Shown here: positions 16,631-25,345 of the stretch, piece after piece
Layout of the letters: every line of letters begins with the position of its first letter
Numbering within the stretch: the stretch's first letter is position 1
Source of the DNA: Crossiella sp. CA-258035
Lineage (GTDB): Bacteria; Actinomycetota; Actinomycetes; Mycobacteriales; Pseudonocardiaceae
Direction: 5' to 3'
Length of the DNA stretch: 64,000 nt
NCBI RefSeq assembly: GCF_030064675.1
Contig: NZ_CP116413.1
Coordinates: 3,566,001 to 3,630,000 of the forward strand
Made by a program: the position numbers and the translations under genes
Notes under the pieces: model-generated
What the model was told of the DNA's origin: nothing
The model's database searches: none
The model's input: only the letters and a program-made list of their open reading frames with translations

Positions 16631-18231
16631 TCCGATTCGACCGGGTGAGCGTGACCTACGCGGGGGCGACCCGTCCCGCACTGTCCGAAGTGGACATCAC
16701 GGTGGCCGAGGGTGAGCTGTGCCTGGTGGTCGGCCGCACCGGGGTGGGCAAGTCCACTTTGCTCAACGCGATCAACGGCCTGGTGCCGCACTTCACCGGC
16801 GGCCTGCTGCGGGGCCGGGTCACCGTGGACGGACTGGACACCCGCACGCACAAGCCCCGCGAGCTGGCCCACCTGGTCGGTGTCGTCGGCCAGGACCCGC
16901 TGGCCGGGTTCGTCACCGACACCGTCGAGGAAGAGCTGGCCTACGGCATGGAGCAGCTGGCCATACCGCCGGAGGTGATGCGCAAGCGCGTCGAGGAGAC
17001 GCTGGACCTGCTGGGCATCGCGGAGCTCCGGAACCGTCCACTCCGGACACTCTCCGGCGGGCAGCAGCAGCGGGTGGCCATCGGCTCGGTGCTCACCGCC
17101 CACCCCCGGGTGCTGGTGCTGGACGAGCCGACCTCCGCGCTGGACCCGACCGCCGCCGAGGACGTGCTGGCCGCGATCACCCGCCTGGTGCACGACCTGG
17201 GCATCACCGTCGTGGTCGCCGAGCACCGCATGGAACGGGTGGTGCAGTACGCCGACAAGCTGGTGCACCTGCCCGGCGGCGGACGGGTGGAGCAGGGTGA
17301 TCCCGCCGACCTGCTCATCACCAGCACCGTGGCCCCGCCCGTGGTGGAGCTGGGCAGGCTCGCCGGGTGGCGCCCGCTGCCGCTGTCGGTGCGCGATGCC
17401 CGCCGTCAGGCCGCCCCGCTGCGGGAGCGCCTGGCAGGACGGCCGCTGCCGGAGCACGGCCGCGGCGCGAGCACTGGCGAGGCACTGCTGTCGGCGCGAC
17501 GGGTGGTGGTGCGCTACGGCGAGATCGTGGCCGTGCGCGAGGTGTCCCTGGACCTGCACGCCGGGGAGGTGTTGGCCCTCATGGGCCGCAACGGTTCCGG
17601 CAAGTCCTCTTTGCTGTGGGCGGTCCAGGGCTCCGGCCCGCGCCAGGGCGGCACGGTGACCGTGGCGGGCGCCGATCCCCGCGATGGCTCCGCCGCACAG
17701 GCCCGTCGCCTGGTCGGCCTGGTGCCGCAGACCCCCGGCGACCTGCTGTACCTGGAGACGGTCGCGCAGGAGTGCGCCGAAGCCGATCGCGAAAGCGGTG
17801 CCGGCCGCGGGGCGTGCCGCGCGCTGCTGGACCGCCTCGCGCCGGGCGTGCGCGACGAGGCACATCCGCGTGACCTGTCCGAGGGGCAGCGACTGGCGCT
17901 GGTGCTGGCCATCCAGCTCGTCGCCGCGCCGAGGGTGGTGCTGCTGGACGAGCCGACGCGCGGCCTGGACTACCAGGCCAAGCGGGAGTTCGGCGAGCTG
18001 CTGCGCGGCCTCACCGCCGTCGGGCACGCCGTGGTGGTCGCCACGCACGACGTGGAGCTGGTCGCGGCCATCGCCGACCGGGTCGCGGTGCTGGCCGAGG
18101 GCGAGCTGGTCGCCACCGGGCCCACCGCGGAGGTGGTGGTGGCCTCCCCGGCCTTCGCCCCGCAGGTGGCAAAAGTGCTCAGCCCAGCGCCGTGGCTGAC
18201 CGTCGCCGAGGTCAAGGAGGCGCTGGCATGA
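16627..18231 (+). CDS. Double-domain ECF ATPase (EcfA-EcfA' fusion)
   Basis: A 534-residue protein with two complete ABC ATPase domains. First: Walker A GRTGVGKST (36-44), signature LSGGQQQR (142-149), Walker B VLVLDEPTSALDP (Asp166, Glu167). Second: Walker A GRNGSGKSS (320-328), signature LSEGQRLAL (from 417), Walker B VVLLDEPTRGLD (Asp441). The fused pair replaces the separate EcfA1/EcfA2 heterodimer and would drive the adjacent EcfT. The start GTG 16627 overlaps the EcfT stop and the end overlaps the S-component start by four bases. Such fused ATPases are usual in actinobacterial vitamin ECF operons. Confidence 0.92.
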   Translation: MIRFDRVSVTYAGATRPALSEVDITVAEGELCLVVGRTGVGKSTLLNAINGLVPHFTGGLLRGRVTVDGLDTRTHKPRELAHLVGVVGQDPLAGFVTDTVEEELAYGMEQLAIPPEVMRKRVEETLDLLGIAELRNRPLRTLSGGQQQRVAIGSVLTAHPRVLVLDEPTSALDPTAAEDVLAAITRLVHDLGITVVVAEHRMERVVQYADKLVHLPGGGRVEQGDPADLLITSTVAPPVVELGRLAGWRPLPLSVRDARRQAAPLRERLAGRPLPEHGRGASTGEALLSARRVVVRYGEIVAVREVSLDLHAGEVLALMGRNGSGKSSLLWAVQGSGPRQGGTVTVAGADPRDGSAAQARRLVGLVPQTPGDLLYLETVAQECAEADRESGAGRGACRALLDRLAPGVRDEAHPRDLSEGQRLALVLAIQLVAAPRVVLLDEPTRGLDYQAKREFGELLRGLTAVGHAVVVATHDVELVAAIADRVAVLAEGELVATGPTAEVVVASPAFAPQVAKVLSPAPWLTVAEVKEALA

Positions 18232-19115
18232 CCAGGTTCCTGCCCGACACCAGGGCCATCCGGGTCAGCCCCCGCACCGCCCTGGTGCTCGTGATCGCCT
18301 CGATCGCAGGGCTGGCGATGTTCCTCTGGCCGCTGTTCGTGGTGGCCCGCCCGGAGGCCATGGCACACAGCGGCGACGCCCCGTTGATCTTCGTGATCGC
18401 GTTGCCGGTCCTGCTGGCCGTGATCCTGGCCGAGCTGACCAGCGGCGGCATGGACAGCAAGGCCCTGGCCATGCTCGGAGTGCTCTCCGCGGTCAACGCC
18501 GCGCTGCGGCCCCTGGGCGCGGGCACGGCAGGCATCGAAACGGTGTTCTTCATGCTGGTGCTGGCCGGGCGGGTGTTCGGGCCGGGCTTCGGGTTCGTGC
18601 TCGGCTCCACGTCCCTGTTCGCCTCGGCCCTGCTCACCGCCGGGGTGGGGCCGTGGCTGCCGTTCCAGATGGTCGCCTGCTCCTGGGTGGGCTTGGGCGC
18701 TGGTTTGTTGCCGCGGCGGGTGCGCGGACGGTGGGAGCTGGCGCTGCTGATCGCCTACGGCGTCTTCGCCGCGTACTTCTTCGGCTTTGTGATGAACATG
18801 TGGTTCTGGCCGTTCACCGCGAGCATCGACACCCAGCTCGGCTACGTGCCAGGCGCACCGGTGGCGGAGAACCTGCACCGCTTCGTGATCTTCACCCTGA
18901 TCACCTCCTCCTTCGGCTGGGACACCGGACGCGCGATCACCAACACCATCGCGATCCTGCTGGTGGGACCAGCGGTGCTGGCGGTCCTGCGCCGGGCCTC
19001 GCGGCGCGCGGCCTTCGACGCGCCGGTGACGTTCGTGCAGCCGGAGATCGCCAGTACCGGTGCAACGGCACGCTCGCTGAACCCGGCACGACCGGGAACA
19101 CCGCCGATGGGATGA
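18228..19115 (+). CDS. ECF transporter substrate-binding (S) component, predicted cobalamin specific
   Basis: A 295-residue integral membrane protein with about six transmembrane helices (ALVLVIASIAGLAMFLWPLF, LIFVIALPVLLAVILAEL, FGFVLGSTSLFASALLTAGVGPWLPFQM, LLIAYGVFAAYFFGFVMNMWFW). The architecture and the helix-1 Ala-rich/small-residue face fit EcfS proteins, which bind the vitamin and dock on EcfT. The start overlaps the ATPase stop by four bases. Its place as last gene behind a cobalamin riboswitch points to B12, like CbrT-type S components. The C-terminal ~35 residues are polar and probably cytoplasmic. Specificity is inferred from regulation, not from binding residues. Confidence 0.8.
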   Translation: MTRFLPDTRAIRVSPRTALVLVIASIAGLAMFLWPLFVVARPEAMAHSGDAPLIFVIALPVLLAVILAELTSGGMDSKALAMLGVLSAVNAALRPLGAGTAGIETVFFMLVLAGRVFGPGFGFVLGSTSLFASALLTAGVGPWLPFQMVACSWVGLGAGLLPRRVRGRWELALLIAYGVFAAYFFGFVMNMWFWPFTASIDTQLGYVPGAPVAENLHRFVIFTLITSSFGWDTGRAITNTIAILLVGPAVLAVLRRASRRAAFDAPVTFVQPEIASTGATARSLNPARPGTPPMG

Positions 19116-19121
19116 GAAGTT

Positions 19122-19146
19122 GCCTGGCCAGGCAGCCGTGGCCTGG
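19122..19146 (+). terminator. Possible terminator after the ECF operon
   Basis: GCCTGGCCAGGC is itself a palindrome and its CCAGGC (19128-19133) can pair with GCCTGG at 19141-19146. It lies just after the S-component stop, but there is no U tract and the stem is short. Confidence 0.35.
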
Positions 19147-19232
19147 TGACCACGGCGTCGATAAGATGGGGCGACCTGCGGCCCGTTCGGGCAAGCTGGG
19201 CCTGTGCCCTCAGCCCCGGAGACCGGTTGCCG

Positions 19233-19994
19233 ATGCATCTCCACCCAGGCGAGACCGAGGCCATCGGTTGGCGGGTAGTGACCGTGCTCGACGCCGTCCG
19301 GCGGTTGCGCGATGCAGCGCCCGACATCACCGGACGTCCTCGGGTGATCGCAATCGACGGCCGGGGCGGGGCAGGCAAGACGACCCTTGCCCAGCGGCTA
19401 CGCGAAACGGTGCCCAACTCCGCGATCGTGCACACCGATGACATCGCCTGGAACCACTCCTGCTTCGACTGGGGCGCCGTGCTCGTCGACAATGTCCTAC
19501 GACCCCTGCACCAGGGTGAGGCGGTGGACTTCCGCCCTGATGCCTGGATCACCCACGACCGGCCCGGATCGATCACCATCCCCGCCGGTGCCGCTTTCAT
19601 CTGGGTCGAGGGCACCGGCGTCATCCGTGAAGAGCTCGCCCCGTGGTTGGACGCCTCGGTGTGGATGCAGGGCGATCTCGATGAGCAAGAGCGTTTGTTG
19701 GCCGCCCGCGACGGTGACTCCGCCGAGCAACTGGAGCACGTGGCGAACTGGACGCTGGAGGAACTGCCGTTCCTGTCGCGGGAACAGCCGTGGGCCCGAG
19801 CCACCATGATCGTCGCAGGCCCTCCGCACATCGAGCACGACCCGGACACCGAACTGGTCGTCGCCCCACCGACGAGCCCCAGATCGGACTACCCACCCGC
19901 AGAACGCGGCCGACGGACTCGAGGTGCGGGTGCGGGTGCGGGAAAGGCTGACCTTCCGCCCGGTCGGACTGGGGCCGGACTTGGTGCCACGTGA
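19233..19994 (+). CDS. Uridine-kinase-like P-loop NTPase
   Basis: The clear Walker A motif AIDGRGGAGKTT followed by HTDDIAWNHSCFDW, and later VDFRPDAW and FIWVEGTG, matches the uridine-kinase-like P-loop phosphotransferases, where the Asp after the second strand helps catalysis. I start at ATG 19233 (253 residues); GTG 19146 is an in-frame alternative with a poorer N-terminus. The last ~45 residues (from about 19860) are Gly/Arg-rich and unlike a folded domain, so the natural end may have been altered. It is a single gene between the ECF operon and a minus-strand block. The phosphate acceptor is unknown. Confidence 0.7.
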   Translation: MHLHPGETEAIGWRVVTVLDAVRRLRDAAPDITGRPRVIAIDGRGGAGKTTLAQRLRETVPNSAIVHTDDIAWNHSCFDWGAVLVDNVLRPLHQGEAVDFRPDAWITHDRPGSITIPAGAAFIWVEGTGVIREELAPWLDASVWMQGDLDEQERLLAARDGDSAEQLEHVANWTLEELPFLSREQPWARATMIVAGPPHIEHDPDTELVVAPPTSPRSDYPPAERGRRTRGAGAGAGKADLPPGRTGAGLGAT

Positions 19995-20074
19995 TGACGG
20001 CGCCGAGTCGGCACTGGGCGCTGGCTGAGTGAACGGTGCCGGCAGGGGAATGAGACCGGTGTCAGCGAACGGTT

Positions 20075-20469
20075 TCAGCCGTGGCAGAAGCCCTTTCCGG
20101 TGCGGTCGAACGGGTCAGGGGACAGACCGAGATAGTCGGCGCGGAGCTGGTCCCAGGCGGCCAGGCGGCCGAAGTCGGGTTCGTCCCGGATCTCCTGGGT
20201 GTCGGTGAGGAAGGGGTTGGGCAGCATCACCGTCATCTGCTGCTCGTCGCGGCCGTTGAACAGCCGCAGGCCCCACGTGGTCGGGGTGCCGTCGCGGCCG
20301 ATGCCGCGGTAGAGCTCGGCGCGGGCGGTGCGGCGGATGCGGCCGAGCTCGGGGCCGCTGGCGGTACCCAGGGGCGACTTGTGCCCACCCCGCGCCAGCT
20401 GAGGTCCGCGGCGTGGTTCGCCGCCCAGGCCCTTGAGCACGGCACGAACCTGGTGATGTGGCTGAACAC
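20075..20469 (-). pseudogene. Small gene with an apparent one-base frameshift
   Basis: Two minus-strand frames join to give one plausible protein. From GTG 20469 a coding-like stretch starts VFSHITRFVPCSRAWAANHA and runs to about GVGTSRP. The next frame continues from about 20370 as GTASGPELGRIRRTARAEL through WGLRLFNGRDEQQMTVMLPN to the stop at 20075. Both parts show the strong third-position GC typical of real genes here, and the switch falls in CGCCCCTGG. A one-base indel or a sequencing error is likely. The intact protein would be about 130 residues, family unknown. It lies 108 bases downstream of the large receptor-like gene on the same strand. Confidence 0.5.
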
Positions 20470-20576
20470 CGCGCGGCCCGCGCCCTGACCCTGGCCTACG
20501 TCCGGGTCTGCGGCGGGAACCTGGCGGAGTGGGAACAGCGCTGGCGGAGGCTGGTGCCGGGAACCTGCCGTGGTGA

Positions 20577-23372
20577 TCAGCAGCTCGGCGAGCCCCACGG
20601 CCGCGGCCCGTTCCCGCCGACCGGCACCTGCACGATGAACTGGCAGCGCGGCACCTCGTCCAGGTTGTGCACATTGGACACGGTGAGGATGGCCGCCGGG
20701 CGGGTGGTGCCGGTGCGGGACTCGTGGAAGTTCACCCGGCCCGAGGCGCCCTGGAAATCGCCGAGCTGGGTCAGTTCCTGGGCGATGGCGCCGCGGTGGG
20801 GGAGGTGGTCGGCGTCCTCGGCGGGCTTGCCACTGCGTGGATCGGGCACGCGGTCGCGGATCTGGTTGCGTTCCACCGCGGCCAGGAACAGCCCGGCCGC
20901 GTCGTAGGCCAGGCCGATGCGTTCGCCGGGCCAGGGCAGGTGCTCGCCCTTGGTGGCCTCGCGGGCGAAGGCGGCCACGGCCTCCTCGCCGGGACCGGCC
21001 TGGGTGAGGTTGCGGAAGGCGCGGTAGCCGGCGCAGAAGGTGTTCAGCGGCTGGGTGGCCTCCGGGCCGCCGCTGGCCACCCTGGCCACCAGCGACTCGG
21101 GTGCGCCGCCGTTGCGGCAGGACCGCCCGGCCAGCACGATCCGTGTGCCCATGGACACAAAGGACACCGTGACCTGGTTGAACTCGTCCCGCCGCCGCAG
21201 CTCGGCCTGGGAGACGAATCTGGCCACGGTGTCCGCGCCGATCACGGTGGGGCGGTTGAGATCGCACTGCTCGACCACCTCGCGCAGGAACTCCGGGAAG
21301 TCGTACTCCCGGCCCACGAAGAAGGCGATCTTGTCCTGGCCGCACTCGATCCGGACCTCGCCGACCCGCCGCTCCCACGGCCGCAGCCCGCCGCGTTCCG
21401 GGCCGAGTGCCTTGGCGGTCAGGTTGACCAGGCTTTCCAGGTAGTTGTCGGAGAGCTTCGGGTGGTAGATGGTCACCGGCTGGCCGGCCCACCGGGCGTA
21501 CTCGGCGATCAGCTCGGCCTCCACCTGGTTGCCGGGCACGATCTGGAAGTACAGCGGCGAGCGGTCCGGCAGCGCGTCCCCGGTCAGCGTGGTGGCCACC
21601 ACCGGCACCCCGAGGTTGCCGATCGCGCCGATGGCGCTTTCGGTGGCGGGCACGGTCAAGCCCATGCCGACCACGCCGAGCACGGTCTGGTCCGCCCGCA
21701 GCAGTTCGGCCAGCAGCTCGTCCACCACGGTGCGGGCCGCGGTCATCTTGTCCCCGCCGTTGGCCACCACGATCCGCAGCAACGGTTTGACCTGGTCCTT
21801 GTGGTTGTGCTGGCGCTGCCGGATGAGCAGCCCCTCCAGCTCCTCGGAGGTGGAGGCGTCGGTGCCGGCCTCTGCGCCGGGGTGGGTCAGATCGGCGAAG
21901 TAGACCAGGGAGACCAGCGGCCGTCGCGGGTTCTCCGCGTGCAGGGTCTTGGCCAGCTCGTTCTGCTCGAACAGGGCGTGTTGCGCGGCCAGCAGGCGAT
22001 CGTCCCGGCCGAAGACCTGGGCGGCGGAGTCGCTGTAGCCCACGCAGGTCCGCTCCGCGGGCAGCCAGCGCACCGCGACCCCGGCCGAGGTGGTCACCGG
22101 CAGGCAGTCGCCCTGCCAGCGCACCAGCAGCGACTCCGCGCCCAGCAGGCTCGCGGCGACCAGCAGCACGGTCAGCGCGGCCGCGATGACCAGTCGCCGC
22201 GCGGCCAGCGGGGGTTTGCGCGGCCGGACCACCTGCTCGTGCCAGGCGGACTCATCGGCGTCCAGCGGCGGTTCGTCCGCGCCGGGCAGCCGCAGGAAGA
22301 CGAAGCGGGCGTCCTCGCGCAGGGACTGCCTGCGCCGGGGCAGCTCGTGGTACCAGCGGTCCACCTCCACCTTGGCCCGGCTGACCGGCGCGGGCGGGGT
22401 CCCGTCCGGGAACCCGGACGGCTTCGCGGTGGCGGTGGCCACCACGAACAGCGGATCGTGCGCGGTGGACTCGTTGCGCACGTCGTTGATCAACTGGAGC
22501 AGCTCCCAGCCGCCGTTGTCCTCGGTGATGCCCTCCAGCAGCAGCACCACGTAGGCGGTGCGCCGCCAGCGCCGGGGCCGCAGCCGCAACGGCCGGTAGG
22601 CGCGGCGCAGATCCTCCAGGAAGGCGTGCACCAGCAGCTTCTTGAGCTGGTCCAGGTTCTCCTCGTCCCGGCGGCCGGGGGTGAGGCGTTCGGCGAACCC
22701 GGCGAAGCTGGTGGAATGGCCGGGCACCATGAACGGCTGCCGCATCAGCCAGCGCGGCACCGCGCCGAAGGGCCATACGCCGTGGCTCCACAGCCGGAAC
22801 CGGACCGGCCGGTGCCAGGCCACCAGCAGGAAGGTCAGCGCCTGCAACCACCAGGGCGCCGCGTCGCCGGGGCCGGGTTGCTGCTGGGCGTGCGGGCGGC
22901 CGGCGCCGCCGTACCAGTCGTGCAGGGTCTCCAGCACCCGCGCGCGGGTGCCGCGGCCGGCGGCCGGCTGGTGGCAGGTGAGCCAGTCGGCCAGGCCGTA
23001 GTGCCGGAACCGGCTCAGCCGGACGCCGAAGCGGTCCGCCTCCAGCAGGTGCCACAGCTCGTCCAGCAGCGGCAACAGCGGCGGTTCGCGGTCCTCGGCG
23101 GCGCGCCGGACCCGGTCCTGCACCCGGGCTTCGGCAGCGGCCACGTCGATCCGGGCGTGCTGCACCCTGGGCGGTCCGGCGGAGTGCAGCCAGTTCTCCA
23201 GGCCGGTCTGCACGTTCCAGTCCGTGCTGCCGCGCAGCAGGCACAGGAACGGGGTCGGCCGGTCGCCCCTGATCTCCCCTGACCTGCGGCGGAACCGCCA
23301 GCGCGGGCGGTCCAGCAGCCGGGCGACCTGGGTCAGCAGCGCGTGCAGGCCACGAAAGGACGGAGTTGCCAC
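20577..23372 (-). CDS. Membrane-tethered solute-binding protein with degenerate STAND-like cytoplasmic domain
   Basis: A 931-residue protein; GTG 23372 is chosen for the GGGGAG site 8 bases upstream. The cytoplasmic half (1-440) looks like a decayed P-loop/STAND domain: FLCLLRGSTDWN sits where Walker A would be but lacks GxGKT, while YVVLLLEGITEDNGGWELLQ and DPLFVVATAT resemble Walker B and the following strand. One membrane helix follows (VIAAALTVLLVAASLLG). The outer half is a type-1 periplasmic-binding fold like receptor ligand-binding or branched-chain amino acid binding domains (VVDELLAELLRADQTVLGVVG, AIGNLGVPVVATTLTGDAL, ERIGLAYDAAGLFLAAV). No ABC transporter neighbours exist, so a transmembrane ligand sensor is more likely than a transporter part. 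Confidence 0.7.
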   Translation of the reverse strand: MATPSFRGLHALLTQVARLLDRPRWRFRRRSGEIRGDRPTPFLCLLRGSTDWNVQTGLENWLHSAGPPRVQHARIDVAAAEARVQDRVRRAAEDREPPLLPLLDELWHLLEADRFGVRLSRFRHYGLADWLTCHQPAAGRGTRARVLETLHDWYGGAGRPHAQQQPGPGDAAPWWLQALTFLLVAWHRPVRFRLWSHGVWPFGAVPRWLMRQPFMVPGHSTSFAGFAERLTPGRRDEENLDQLKKLLVHAFLEDLRRAYRPLRLRPRRWRRTAYVVLLLEGITEDNGGWELLQLINDVRNESTAHDPLFVVATATAKPSGFPDGTPPAPVSRAKVEVDRWYHELPRRRQSLREDARFVFLRLPGADEPPLDADESAWHEQVVRPRKPPLAARRLVIAAALTVLLVAASLLGAESLLVRWQGDCLPVTTSAGVAVRWLPAERTCVGYSDSAAQVFGRDDRLLAAQHALFEQNELAKTLHAENPRRPLVSLVYFADLTHPGAEAGTDASTSEELEGLLIRQRQHNHKDQVKPLLRIVVANGGDKMTAARTVVDELLAELLRADQTVLGVVGMGLTVPATESAIGAIGNLGVPVVATTLTGDALPDRSPLYFQIVPGNQVEAELIAEYARWAGQPVTIYHPKLSDNYLESLVNLTAKALGPERGGLRPWERRVGEVRIECGQDKIAFFVGREYDFPEFLREVVEQCDLNRPTVIGADTVARFVSQAELRRRDEFNQVTVSFVSMGTRIVLAGRSCRNGGAPESLVARVASGGPEATQPLNTFCAGYRAFRNLTQAGPGEEAVAAFAREATKGEHLPWPGERIGLAYDAAGLFLAAVERNQIRDRVPDPRSGKPAEDADHLPHRGAIAQELTQLGDFQGASGRVNFHESRTGTTRPAAILTVSNVHNLDEVPRCQFIVQVPVGGNGPRPWGSPSC

Positions 23373-23802
23373 TGGCTGACTCCCCGTTCCTGGGTCGCCA
23401 CCCACCGTGACGACCGGGAGAAGGGGGAGTCTAGGTGCGCGTTCCCGCGCTGTATGCGGTTTGGCATCAACCGCCCACGTGGACGACCGGCCGCCGGGCC
23501 GGGTTCTCCTCCGCGGTGGTGCAGCATCTCCCGCGCCACCGGCAGGGCGCCGTGGGGTAAGGGAGTGTCCGAGTTGCACCACTTCCTCAACTTGGCGTAC
23601 GCCGCTGACCTGCAGCTTCCTTGAAGTCAGCGCCGCAGCCAGCGCCACCGTCTTGTCCATGCCCGGCCAGAAGTCCATCGCCACCCTTGACCGGATTTAA
23701 GGACCAGCTCGGCTGGTCAAGGATTTGGCACCGGGCAACGAGTTTGCCCACCCTGTGCACGGGTGCTGGAGTCCGAAGATGGCTGACTGTCCTGGCCCGG
23801 CG
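23373..23802. other. Intergenic 430 bases without a convincing gene
   Basis: No frame shows coding-like composition. The only structure seen is the hairpin at 23702-23718 with a wider CTTGACC/GGTCAAG repeat around it. Confidence 0.5.
23702..23718 (-). terminator. Small hairpin, possible terminator of the minus-strand AfsR-like remnant
   Basis: GACCAGC, three-base loop, GCTGGTC; on the minus strand it is followed by CTTAAAT. It lies about 85 bases after the stop at 23803. A second dyad, CTTGACC (23686-23692) with GGTCAAG (23715-23721), overlaps it. Confidence 0.4.
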
Positions 23803-25345
23803 CTAAAGGCGACTACGAGCTTCCGCTTCGACTGAGGCGTGGGCCGCCACAGCAGGACAGTAGCGCCAGCACCACTGCGGCCGGCTGGCTGCGGCTGCAC
23901 ACGTCGCGCTCGGTCCACGGTCAGCCCGGCTCGCCGTGCGGCACCCCCGGCGCGGTGATCCAGTGCGGAGTCCGACCTCGACTTCGGAGACCCTGACCGC
24001 CTCGGCCTCACCGCGGATGGTGTGGATGTCGGCGAGGCTGATGCAGGCACGGGCCTGCTGGTAGCGGTCGCCGATGGCCTGGGCCACCTCTAGACCCGCG
24101 CGATGGTAGCGCTTCGCGGTGTCCGGCTCGCCGTGGCGCTGGTGGCCCCAGCCCAAGCCGACCAGGGCTCGGGCCTCGCTGAACGGGCTGCCGGTATGGC
24201 GGGCCAGGTGCAGGGCACGCTGCCAGTACTCCAGAGCCTGCTCCACTCGGCCCACGGCGAGTGCGCCCAGGCCGATTCCGTTGAGCGCGTGGCATTCCAC
24301 CTCCTGATCGTGGGCCAGCCGTGCCAGCAGCACGGCTTCCTCGTGGTGGGCCAGTCCGCTGTGGGGCTGGCGGCGCCAGTGTGCGAGGTAGCCGATGCCG
24401 GTGCGGGCGTAGGCCTGGATCGAGTGATCCCCAATCCGCGCGCCGACATCCAGCCCGGCCTGGAAACACCGCAGCGCCTGCGGGAAAACGCCCAGCCGCC
24501 AGTAGGCGAAACCCAGGCCGTTGTGGGCGCGGCCGAGGCTGCGGCGATCGCCGATCACCCCTGCGGCGTGCAGCGCACGTCGATAGATGGGGATGGATCC
24601 GGCGAAGTTTCCTTGCCGCCACAGGGTCAGGGCGAGCAGGGTGAGCCCTGGCGCGTCCACTGTGGACTCTTCCAGGGTCAGGGCTTTGCGGCCCAGGGCC
24701 AGTGCTTGTTCATAGTGCCCGCGGTCGTCCAGGCATTGTTGGATGGCGATGGTCAGCCCTGCCGCTGGTGGTGACCAGCCTCGGCCGATGGCCATCTCGG
24801 CTGCCGCGACAAGGGTGGAGCGCTCGGTGTCCATCCAGGACAGTGCCTCGGTCGTGGTCTCGGTGACCTCGCGCAGGTAGTGCTCACACAGCTGCCGGAG
24901 CACGGCCGCGAGGGCGGCGCCGGGGTGCTCGGTGCGGGCGCGTTCGGCGGCGCGCCGAGGCGGACGAGGTCGTGCATCCGGTAGCGACCGGGCCGGTGTT
25001 CCTGGACCAGGTGCACCCGGGTGAGCTGACCCAGAACATGGCGGGTGGCGCGTGGGGGCGCACCGGCGAGCGCCGCGGCGGCGGGGAGGCCGATGTCCGG
25101 GCCCGGGCCCGGGGCGAGGGCGAGCAGCCCAGCCAGGCGGGCAGTCGCTGGGGTCAGCGTCTGGTAGGTGGCCGCGACGACGGTGCGCAGGCTGGTGGTG
25201 ATCTCGCCGGTGTCGAGCACGTCGAGGCGGTTGGCGTCCTCGCGGAGTTCCCGGCCAGCGCGGTGAGGGAAGAACTGGGGGTGGGTCGCGGCGCGGGCGG
25301 CCACGATCGCCAGGGCCAGCGGCAATCTCAAGGCCGCCCACGCCT
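23803..25345 (-). pseudogene. Remnant of an AfsR/SARP-type NB-ARC-TPR regulator, truncated and frameshifted
   Basis: The upstream part (about 25345-24960) matches the C-terminal half of an NB-ARC module of AfsR-like proteins (ALRLPLALAIVAARAA, TYQTLTPATARLAGLLAL, GPDIGLPAAAALAG, GRYRMHDLVRL). The DNA-binding and Walker-A regions are missing, cut where the neighbouring gene begins. Near 24955 the frame changes by one base; the next frame continues with ERARTEHPGAALAAVLRQL and then six or more TPR units (AHNGLGFAYWRLGVFPQAL, HALNGIGLGALAVGRVEQAL, EARALVGLGWGHQRHGE). The last ~55 residues are unlike TPR and probably run past the original end. This was a signal-sensing regulator and is not expected to work now. 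Confidence 0.75.

Noticed and set aside
24103-24774. Plus-strand frame opposite the TPR region
   Set aside because: The TPR pattern on the minus strand is unmistakable, and the plus frame has no start site or motif.
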